The notes beneath the pieces are model-generated. The model was not told where the DNA came from and did not search any database. It worked only from the letters and a program-made list of their open reading frames with translations. A DNA stretch of 64,000 nucleotides from Neocallimastix lanati (nom. inval.) (lineage: Eukaryota > Neocallimastigomycota > Neocallimastigomycetes > Neocallimastigales > Neocallimastigaceae): assembly GCA_016946835.1 (NCBI GenBank), contig JACVTC010000129.1, positions 241,001 through 305,000 on the forward strand. The letters are read 5' to 3'. This document shows, in pieces, positions 38,494-49,043 of this stretch. A program made the position numbers and the translations under genes. Each line of letters starts with the position of its first letter. The first letter of the stretch is position 1.

Positions 38494-40459
38494 TTTATCC
38501 TAAAAGTACTCAGAATCTTAAAACCCTGGCCCCGAGGTTAAGAAGTCAGAAACAATTTGTAAATCAGACTTATCAGAGCAGGGACCAACTTCTAACGTTC
38601 ATTGATTATAGGGAAAAACCCCACAGGGAGGGAGGGGGGAGTTGGTAGAGAAAATATTTCATTTATACTAAGATGGTATGCCAAGGGGTTTGATCCAGAT
38701 ACCTTTAAGTCCCTAACTACTCACTACCAGGATAAAAATTGAAAAGACATTAATGATTGATAATTTTATCTTTATTATTAAATTTTTTTTTTTTCTACTC
38801 TTTATAATATAATATATATATTATTATTATTATTTAACATTAATATTTAATATATTATAATATTATTTACTTAATGTTCATTATTCATTATTCATTATTA
38901 ATATTTTTTACAGTTTATCTTTTTAACTTTTTCTGGTTTATATATAAAAATAATATATTATAAATATAATAATTAATAATTAATTAATAATCTCTTTTTA
39001 TAAAATTAAAATTATGTTAACATTATTTATTATTATTATTTTTTCATTAAAAGATCATGTCCATAAAAATGTCCAAAAAATAATAAAAAAAAAAATAAAA
39101 AATTAAAAAAATAAAAGTACAAAAAATTGATTATTTAATTTTATATATTTAATTTTATATATATATATAATTTTTTTTTTATTTTTTTTTTTTTTTATAG
39201 AAATTTTTCCTTGAAAATTTTTTTTTTTTTTTCCAGATTACTTTTATTATTTTTGCAATATATATTATATATATATATTTATATTTTATATTAATTGTTT
39301 ATATCAAATTTATGGAATTAAGATGGCTATTATTTTATCCTTTTTTTTATTTATATTTTTTTTTATTTTTATTTCTATTTTATCTTTTATCTTTTATTTT
39401 TGTTTTACTATAACTATTAATAATTTATAAACTAATATAGTAAAAAAAAAATAGTTAAACTAAATACCATCCCTATTTTAAATTTAATTTCTTTTTTTTT
39501 TTTTTTTTTTTTTATTTTTTATTTTTATAAACTTTTCAATAATTCATGATGCCTAGCATTGGCGCTTCAAAGGCCAATTTGAATTTTATATTATAAAAAA
39601 AATAAAAAAAAATTAAAAAAAAAAAAAAAAAAAATAAAAAATAATAATAATAATAATTTTTTTTTTTTAAAAAAAAAAAAAAAAAAGGCCAATTGAGCCA
39701 TATAAAAATTGTATATATAGATTATATATAAATTATATAAATATATATAAATTTTGAAATGACCCAATTTATATTAAAAAAAAAAATTACATGAAAATAA
39801 AAATTACATGAAATTATTTTTATATTACTAAAAAAATTACGTTGTTAGGCTTCGTGGACGAAAGGACTTCTAACGCTAGGTGGATTAAAATTATCATTTT
39901 TATCTCTTTTAGACTTATATTTATAAAATTTTAAATAAATTTCATCATACTATTCCATCATATTTCAATAGAAAATCATTAATTATAATTAGTATAAAAT
40001 TTAAGGATTGACAAAAAAATATTTTTATTCCAAAGCCAATTTTAAAATAGCTTAAAACTAACCCGTTGCTTATTCTTGAGCTGCTATTAAATATTTTATT
40101 TAGATTTACTCTGGTATAATCCATAAAACTTTATAATTGAAATCACAATTAAAAACTTTTTCAATAATCACTAATTATTATACGAAAAAAATTTTTTTTA
40201 TATTTCCTTGCTTTTAATTAATATTCCCCTTTTTTTACACTTTTAACACAACAATTATTTAAATGAATTATTTTAACATTGATCTCTAAAATTGTTAATA
40301 TATTAACTGCACACAATTTTAATTTAAAATAAAAAATATTAATGGTTATATAATTTATATTTTTATTATATTTTCCCTTAAAATTCAATTCACAATAAGT
40401 GATACGTATGAATTTTATATTTTGTTCAATACAAAGGAAGTTATTTCGTGTTAAGGAAC
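35140..40459. other. A+T spacer between CotH paralogue 3 and the P1 gene
   Basis: There is no supported gene. Nearly all of it is A/T runs. About 38380-38745 is a distinct patch of mixed composition (see separate entry), and short mixed patches occur at 39541-39580 and 39838-39895. The open frames in this stretch are low-complexity Phe/Lys/Ile. Confidence 0.6.
38380..38745. other. Inserted relic of mixed base composition
   Basis: This patch contains G+C-rich strings such as aaaccctggccccgaggtta and cccacagggagggagggggg, sharply unlike the surroundings, with a T run of about 32 at its left (38461-38492). The plus-strand frame at 38424-38648 is open but matches no family I know and includes a poly-Phe run from the T tract. 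A retroposed or transposon-derived fragment is the likeliest origin; a T run at its left would suit a minus-strand retroposon tail. Confidence 0.35.
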
Positions 40460-41131
40460 TTAGTCGAATAAACCTATTATTTTGGTTATTAAAATGAAAT
40501 TGATATTAATATTTAATACATATATAATTATAAATGATTAATAATTTTAATTTACATACCGAAACCCATATCACTGTCGGATTCTTCTTCTTCTTCCTTT
40601 TCTTCTTCCTTTTCTTCTTCAGCAGCAGCAGCACCAGCGGCGGCACCACCAGCAGCAACTGGAGCGGCACCAGCAGAACCAATGTTGAAGAGGAAATCCT
40701 TGATGTCCTTACCTTCGAGAGCCTTGGCAAAGATCTTTGGGTAGATGTTTTCAACGGCTAAACCGGAGGCGTTGATGATCTTTTCGATCATTTCAACCTT
40801 TAATTATTATAACAAAATAATAAATTAATAATTATTACACTTTCTTTTAAAAATCATAATAATCAATTTTCAAAAATGTAATTCATTCATCTGTATTAAT
40901 GGATGAATAACATTATTACAATGAAAAAAAAAAAATACAAATTATGAAAAAAAAATGAAAAAAAGATAACACAAGAAAAATTAAAATAATAATATAAACA
41001 ATGCCATTGATTTAAACATTCATTTTACAACATTATTTCATATTTCATATACATACAGAAACATCAAGACCTTCATCTTGAAGGATGAGGGCGGCGTAAA
41101 CGCAGGCGGCTTCAGAGTCTGACATAACCAT
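40460..41131 (-). CDS. RPP1: 60S acidic ribosomal protein P1
   Basis: Three exons: 41131-41057, 40797-40560 and 40473-40460. All borders are GT/AG (GTATGT donors), and the total is 327 nt, 108 residues, the usual P1 size. The N-terminus MVMSDSEAACVYAALILQDE and the helical dimerisation region (ISVEMIEKIINASGL-like, residues 24-70) are typical P1. An Ala/Gly hinge and an acidic Glu run follow, and the protein ends SDSDMGFGLFD. That C-terminal tail binds translation factors on the ribosomal stalk. Its last codons, completing GLFD plus stop, lie on a 14-nt exon; without it the frame would end at GFGM, which is why the third exon is convincing. A second in-frame ATG two codons in is an alternative start. 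Confidence 0.95.
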
Positions 41132-42171
41132 TTTGGACAAAAAATGAATATCAAATTATATTTAACTGAAACAAAAAGAGAGCTTTAATTTGAACAAATT
41201 TTCAGAGACTTTTATGAGTTAATAAATGTAGATACATGATTGGAAAGTATCACATGATTATTTATAATTTTTATAATTATATAATATTTTTTATACCAAT
41301 CATTTAATAATAAAATATTTTAATTTAATTTTTTTTTTAATTTTTTTTTTTTTTTTTTTTGAAAAATTTTAATTATATGAAATAATCAAAAAAAAAAATT
41401 ATTGTTATTTAAATAAAAATAAAAATGTCAATAAATAAAATTTTATTTTTTTTTTTTTTTAGTTTTTGTTAATATAATATGGACGTATTTTTTTATATTT
41501 TTCATATAGAACAAATTTTATGTATTACAAAAGAGAAAAAAAGTTAATTTAAAAGAATATATTATACTAAATGACTTTTTATTTATTAATAATTTTATTA
41601 ATATATGTTTATAGTATTTCAAATTTTTTATTTTACAAATTACTTATAACAACATTTTATAATAATAATAATAAAAAAAAAAAAACAAGAGAATAAAAAT
41701 TATACAATATATATTTTATATATTGCATAATTTTGTTGTTGAATAATATAATAAATTTTTTTATTATATGTGTAATAAAAAATTATATATTTTTCCGAGA
41801 TTGTCCCCATTTTTCACATTAATAAATAAATATATAAATAAATGCTATTTGGCCATTTAATTGTTATGTAATAATAAATAGATAAATAGATAAATAAATA
41901 AATAAAAAATATTTTTATTAAAGGTGTATTATTATTATTTATATTATTTATAATTTAAATATTTAATATATATATTTTTTTATATTATATAATTATATAT
42001 GTACATATTTTATATTATTATTATTATTATGTTATTAAAACTATTTTATAAATTATAAAAATAAATATATATATATTATATTTTTAAATGTTTATCAAGT
42101 AACAGTAATTAGTACCATATGTGTTAACAAACATAAAATTTAACTTTGAATTATTATATATGATAATCATC
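41132..42171. other. A+T spacer between P1 and the nucleotidyltransferase gene
   Basis: No gene is visible. The first ~100 bases are the P1 upstream region; the rest is homopolymer and TA-rich sequence, including TAAA runs near 41820-41910. Confidence 0.6.
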
Positions 42172-44226
42172 TTATTCAAAAATGCTTTTTAATTTTATTG
42201 ATGATGTATAGGGGTTTTTCAATAAATGATAAGCACGAAAGAATTCATTTTTAATATGTATTTTCTCCTCCATAGTTGAATTTGAAGTTGTATTTCTTCC
42301 ATGAATAAATGGATCTTCAACTGCAAATTCAGTATTCATTGATGAATGCCTGTTCATAAAATCTCTACTTTTACTAAATTCTTTATTGTCAAAATCTCTA
42401 CTGTTGTTACTGAAATAATAGCTATCACGGATTAGAAATCCTCCGTCATGCTTAATAGAAGATGCAAGGGTTTTAGTTGTAAGATCAAACTGATAACCAT
42501 AAAATTGGAAGAGTTTCATTAGAAGCTCCATACGACTCATCTTATTCTCTGTTATAAAATGCTTTGCAACTTCATTAGCATCATTATAATACTGAATTTT
42601 AATTTTGAATGTACCATGACTATGTATATCTAATAATCTCCTGGATATATCTACATTTTTTGTTACCATTTTAAGTCCTGGAAACCTATTTATTTTTTGA
42701 AGGTTTGGAAGAACAGGTGGATTAATATGTTGGAAAAAGGAGATACAAAGAAGAACATAAGAATAACTACAAAAAGTACGTTCTTTGGAATTATTAATAC
42801 CACGAATTTTAGACCATTTTTTAATGATCATTACAATATCACGTACACGTTCATCTAAATCCATATAACAACGAATAAGTTCTGAATTATAAATTGGAAT
42901 ACGATTGTTAACACTCAAATCACAATTAAATTTTGTATCCTGATCTCTAAATTTACAAATAGGCATACGAGCTCCGTTAATAGGAATAACATCAACCATA
43001 CCCGCCTTTCTTAATACTTGTGCCAATTTTCTCATATCATTATATTCACCTTCTTTATCAGCAAAAATACATAAATCAACATCACTTGTATGACTCCAAA
43101 GTCCATTGACTGTTGAGCCGAAAAGATGAATACTTAAATTAGATTTTGGCCATTCGTTTAAGATAATATTACTAACTTTATTATAAAATTCATTGAGTTT
43201 TTGTTTTTCCTCATCAGTTGGTAACATGCTTTTAACAGTTTGAATAATTTCAGTATCTATCTCAGATTTTTCATTATTATCTTTATTATCTAGTGTAATC
43301 TCTTTGAAATCTTTTTCAAATAATAAACCTTTGTATTTATAGAAATTAACTTTATGAAAATCGTGAACATCAAAATCATTAAAGTTTAAAAGTATATTCT
43401 TAAATCCTTTACAACAAATAATGTAATATTGAAAAATTCTTAATTCATCAGGGGGTAATTTATCTTTCATATTATTTAATATCTTTTCTTCACTATCATA
43501 TAATCCATGATACATTAAATAGTCAATAATTTGATTTTTAAATTTATCAATACAAGGATAGAATTCAATATATTCACCAATATAATTATCATCAATAAAA
43601 CTATTTAAAGATATCATAGGAATATCATTTTTATATAAATTAATCAAATTTTTTAAAAGCCTTTCAATAATTGTTTCTGGATCTTGACTTTGAATTTTAT
43701 TTTCTTCAATTCTGCTATTCATGAGAAGTTTTTTATTTTTAATATTTCTTTGAGAAAATGGAAAAGCTATAATTGTTGAATATTTATTATTTGAATTTGT
43801 ATCTACAATATCTAAATTATTTATATATATATCATTTTTGGATTTATCATTTTTGGATTTATCATTTTTGAAAAGTGATTGTATTTCTTCATTTGTCATA
43901 TTTGTAAAAAATTTTAAATATTCTTGTATTTCCTCTAATAAAACAAATTTATTACTATTATATGGATAAAATTTACCATATGCAACAATAAAATTTAAAA
44001 TTAATATTAATATAATATTATCATTATTTTTGCTTTTTTTACTTTTTTGTATTATATCTGATATTTCTTCTTTATAATTTAAGGTATCTAAATAAATACT
44101 ATTAATTGAATAATAAATATTACCTTTGCTTTTATTATAGCTATTATTATCATTATTATTATTATCATTATCATTACCATTATCATTATCATTATTATCA
44201 TTAGTATTATCATTAGTATTATCATT

Positions 44227-44257
<31 letters not shown>

Positions 44258-45159
44258 CTATCATTATTATTATTATTATTTTTATTTTTATTAATATTAA
44301 TATAATTATTATTATTGATTTTATCTTTTTCTTTTTTTATAAAAAGCTTTTCATGAATTTGACATTTAGATAAAAACGAATCGATACCTTTGCATGCATT
44401 AATTAAAAATTGATAATATTTAAAATAAAAGCCTTTTTTATATCTTGAAAGAACTTCTGATTCTATTTGGTCATTTCTCATTTCATCTTCCATTAATAAA
44501 ATTTTTAATAAATCTGAAAGTAGATTTGTATATATTGGGAAATATTGAACAAAATTTTTAATTGATTTAAAGTTTTTCTTATTTTGTTTAATTATTTCTG
44601 GATTTGTAATGCCTTTCATCAGTAATTTGATATTTTTTTTGAATGCCTTTTTATTATCATCTGATAAATTATTTTCGTTTATATTTTTATAATTATTAAA
44701 ACCAACAGTATTATTATCTTCATAAATTGAATAAATTCCTTCATTTTTTTTTATATAATTTTTTATATAATTTTCATTAAATTGTTTATTATTTTTATTT
44801 TGTAAGTTATTCATATTTTCCAATATTACATTTATATATTTATTTATATACTTAGTTACATCTTTAATAGATACTGGGTACTCATTTAGAATCTCTAAAC
44901 TAGAAATGAGAACAATATTTATCATTGAATCTAATATAATATCTATTCCATAAATTTCATAATCTCCTTTAATATTATATATTGTAATGTTCGCTCTTTC
45001 AAGAATGGATTTTATATCTACTTGATTATTACTTTTAATTTTAGTTGGTAAAATTTTTATTTCTTCAAGTATTTCTTCATCGTTTTCATATTCAGTAAGA
45101 TCATTATTTTCATCATTTAAATAATAAGTTAAAGAATCATTTGAAGAATCATAATTCAT
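42172..45159 (-). CDS. Cid1-like poly(A)/uridylyl nucleotidyltransferase
   Basis: An uninterrupted frame of 995 residues. The nucleotidyltransferase core starts near residue 645. It has LFGSTVNG (Gly681-Ser682), DVD with Asp693 and Asp695, and a third carboxylate in FNCDLSVNN (Asp747), so all metal-binding residues are present. The central region with IKKWSKIRGIN and the PAP-associated segment (about 865-930) complete a Cid1/Trf4-type non-canonical enzyme, which adds A or U to RNA 3' ends. The N-terminal ~640 residues match no domain I recognise; they contain an Asn/Asp-rich tract (about 286-353) encoded by AAT/GAT repeats, and a KNDKSKNDKSKND repeat. The sequence alone does not decide A versus U addition or nuclear versus cytoplasmic location. 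No intron is needed. Confidence 0.9.
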
Positions 45160-45340
45160 GTTGATAAATTTATAATTGTAAATTTTTATTCTTTTATCTA
45201 AGTGTATTATTTCTTTTAAATATTCAATAGTTTATTTTTAATTGGAATATAATAAATATTTATTTTATGTATTAAAATTGTACAATTTATTCCAACATCT
45301 TTAAAGGAAAAGAGAGAAAATAAAAAGATATATTTATCTT

Positions 45341-45375
<35 letters not shown>

Positions 45376-45651
45376 GGTTTATTGTGTCCATTATGTCTAT
45401 TATGTCCAATGCTCAATACTTTGATTTATTAAAAAAAAAAAAATTAATATATATCAATTATGAAATATTAGCATTATTATATCAATTCATTAGGTAAGAT
45501 GAAATTCATATTAAAGTTTATATAGCTTAATTAAATTTGGTTTTAATTTTTAGGAAATTTAAATAATAAATAATAACAATATTATATAATACACTTTTAA
45601 TAATAATAACAATATTATTATTAAAAGTTTTAAAATTAATTTTTTTTTTCT

Positions 45652-45683
45652 AATTTCCGGTGTGTCCGTACACACCAGAAATT
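45652..45683. repeat. 14-bp inverted repeat (hairpin)
   Basis: Arm aatttccggtgtgt, loop ccgt, arm acacaccagaaatt; 13 of 14 positions pair. It sits directly beside the LINE 3'-end-like fragment and is unusually G+C-rich for this spacer. Confidence 0.8.
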
Positions 45684-45699
45684 ATAAAAAAAAAAAAAA

Positions 45700-45890
45700 T
45701 TTTGCCTCCTCAAGAGATGGGAATATTAAGTTAGCAAAACTTCGGTATGCATTAGAATAGGCAGATATTGTCCCTACTGGACAGCCTTACTGAGTGTTCA
45801 GCATTTGCCCTCCGATATGTATATTATTGCTAAGAATTTTCTAGTACCCTTTTTCTTGGAGTGCTGTTAAAGTTAACCAGTGTCTATTTT
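45700..45890 (-). mobile_element. Fragment resembling the LINE 3' untranslated region
   Basis: The top-strand string from ccctactgg through cagccttactg, tcagcattt and gccctcc, then tagtacccttt and ttggagt, follows the same order as the LINE copy B 3' region at about 7110-7215 (ccctactagcc, gtcttactg, ttcagcgttgacgctcc, tagtaaccctttt, ccgagt). Copy A shares the caactatcgacgctct block near 2610. A 5'-truncated LINE insertion would leave just such a 3' piece. The alignment was done by eye. Confidence 0.45.
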
Positions 45891-46043
45891 TGTTTTTAAA
45901 TATTCATAATATGTCTAAAAATTTGTTATTTTTATTTTTATTTTTAAATATTATATGTCCAAAACTTTATTTAATAAGAATATTATAAAAAAAATTTTAC
46001 AAAAAAAAAAAAAAAAAAAAAACTGTAATTACAAAAATTATTT

Positions 46044-46075
<32 letters not shown>

Positions 46076-46186
46076 TTTAATACAGATTTTTAACAAATTA
46101 TTATAAAATAATCAATCTAGAAACCAAGTTTTTTGAATTTTTTTTAAAAAAGAGGTCTTTCTTTTTATTTTTTGTTTTTATTTTTA

Positions 46187-46332
46187 TTTTTATATATATA
46201 TATATTTATTTTATATATATATATTTATTTTATATATATATATATTTATTTTATATATATATATACATTTATTATATATATATATATTTATTTTATATAT
46301 ATATATATATTTATTTTATATATATATATTTT
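46187..46332. repeat. TA-rich minisatellite, ~24-bp unit
   Basis: About six copies of (TA)n followed by tttattt, with n varying between copies. Confidence 0.85.
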
Positions 46333-46754
46333 TTAATTTATATCATATGTAATTGATTTTTTAAACGTATATTATTGATTATTTAAACAAGTTAAATAAT
46401 AATAATAATAATGATATATGATGATATTAACAGAATATTGAATTAATAATAATTAAAAAGGAATCAAAGTTATATGTATAAATATTTATTTAATTAGAAT
46501 ATTACTATTATTATTCAATTTTAATTAATTAAGAATATAATGATAAGTATTTTTTTTTTTTAAATAATAATTTGAATTATTTAATTATGGATAATGCAAT
46601 ATATCTTAATAATTATTAATAAAACAAATTTGGTGAAACCTTATTTATTTCTAGGCATTTCTAAGCTGGGGCTTAATAGTTTTCGATTTTTATGTGTACT
46701 TTATAATAATTTTTAAAACAATTATTTTATTAAAAATTTAAATCTCAAGTAATT

Positions 46755-47560
46755 CATTATTAAGATGTATCCATTAGAGTAACCTCCTGGATTTGTCATC
46801 TGTCATCCATGACAGATCCATTATCAGATACTCGTAATTCAACGTTTCTGGAAAGAGGAAACATCTCACCAAATGGAATTAAGTACAGTTGTTATCCATA
46901 AAAAAATATTCTTAATTTATTAAAAGTTTGTAAATTAAATGAACAAATAATTCGTGATGATATTGCCTATGAATATATTGGCAGTGATTAGGCAACTTTT
47001 TGGATTGATTTTGATATTACATCATCCATTTAATATGATACCAATTCCAAGTGTATCTTTTGATGAATAAGTAGTCTGTGATGATGGTAATGATTTTGAT
47101 GCTAAACAACTTTATGGTCATGCTGGTCATACCATAAGAGATGGTAAACTACTTTTCTGGAATGAACATCCTATTAAGGATAAAAATAATAATAAATATA
47201 ATGATAAATTAATTCGTTTTGAGGCCTATCTTATGGAAAGGTGAATATGCTGAAGAAGGAGATTAGACATCTATCACTCTATTATATAAATTTGAATATT
47301 TAAAATAAGGGAAAAGGAAATAAAAATGATAGAGGACTAAGTAAATTTAGTAAGGAAGAACAAAAGGGATTAAAAGAAATTATTGATCAATAAAAATTTT
47401 TTATATTAAAATATTTTCCAAGTTGCCAAAATATTCCTGAATTTAAAGAACTTTTTCAGCCCGCTATAATGAAAACTTTGTTTCAATACAATTTGTACAG
47501 TATACTTCTCTTCAGAGGGAATACTATTGTATTAGCATCAATAAAGTATTTATATAAACC
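46755..47560 (+). pseudogene. Decayed protein-coding relic, family unknown
   Basis: Plus-strand segments with clear coding character are split by stops and frameshifts: TDPLSDTRNSTFLERGNISP, NEQIIRDDIAYEYIGSD, HHPFNMIPIPSVSFDE, CDDGNDFDAKQLYGHAGHTI, RDGKLLFWNEHPIKDKNNNK, KGEYAEEGD, SITLLYKFEYLK, FSKEEQKGLKEIID. I do not recognise the family. At least three single-base frameshifts are needed (near 47023, 47232 and 47310). The in-frame stops I count in the best path are six, all TAA or TAG. A neutral relic explains this; a donor using those codons for Gln is a more speculative reading. Weaker coding character may continue to about 48150. Confidence 0.6.
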
Positions 47561-48255
47561 TCACCAATCATTTATTTAATTATAAAGTGAGAATATAATT
47601 GGGATTCAGTATATCAAACAATTATTATACAATTTGATAATCTATATACAATAAATAACCATATTTTACAACTTGAAAATTTTATATTTCTTCGAAAATT
47701 TGAATTTTAGAAGTAGGTGAAGATAAAATGCATGAAAAGAAAAATAACTTCAGATTATATTAGGATAAGCAATAATAAGTTTACGTAATAGAGAAGAGAA
47801 AATACTTGTGAGAAAATTCAAATAAACTAATTAATTATCAATACTCAAATTAAAATTTATCAAGTATTAATTGATATTATAAAATATCTTTAATATAATT
47901 AAAATAATTAAAAAATAATTAAATAGGGTATATTACAATTAAATTAATGAAATAAATTATAATCTAGTATAGAATACACATATTCACCAATAAACCAATT
48001 TATTCTTTCAGAATAACAAGGTTTAGGGGAATGCTAGAATATGTGAAATATATGAAATAAATGTAAAATGTACTTACTATGTATTGATATATTATGTGTT
48101 AAATTAAATGTATAAGCCACAAGCTAATCATATAAATACATACAAATTATTATAGAATTATATTTTATTTTAGTAATTCTTTAGTAATTCTTGGTAATTC
48201 ATATAATAAAACATATTAATAAACTTTAATTAATATTAAACACAATAAACTAAGT

Positions 48256-48380
<125 letters not shown>

Positions 48381-49043
48381 TAATAATAATAAAAAAAATA
48401 ATAATAAAAACAATAATAATAAATAGTAATTTAGGATTATTTAACACTACTTCAATTTTATAATTAATTATAAATATATATGTGAAATTTTATTAATATA
48501 AATTATGATACATTATTATTGAGTATTATTTATAAAAATGATTGGCTTGATCATATTTTTGGTATATTCAAATTACAATACTTTTTTTTAAATATAATTT
48601 TTGAATTATCATATTTTTATACTTTAATTAAATAAGGATAGATTAAAGGTACATTATATAATTATTTATTTAGTAAGAATAATTTAAAGTCTTTTTTTTT
48701 TTTGATTTGTTTTGTTTTATAATAATGTATTAAATATTAATGTTATTGAAGTTTTTAAAATAACAATATTAATAAATTTATTAATTTGACTTTTTTAAAT
48801 TGACTAATTTTCTATTCAAAAATAAATATAATTCATAATTTTAATATAAAAGTACATGAATTTTACAATATAAATAAGAATTATAAATGGAAATTTGAAT
48901 CATAATATTAAAATAATTATTTGAATTTGAATTTACATTATTTACGTGTGTATAATAATATAAAATATTTCGAAATTTATTTGTATAAACTATTATTCTA
49001 TAACTTTATAGAGTTTTAATAAATTTATTAAATATAAAGAACT

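Noticed and set aside
40506-40761. Frames overlapping the P1 gene on both strands
   Set aside because: They are shadows of P1 exon 2; only the minus-strand P1 frame has conserved content.
45690-45900. Possible snRNA or tRNA gene in the mixed-composition patch
   Set aside because: No U1-U6 signature or tRNA T-loop was found; block order matches the LINE 3' region better.
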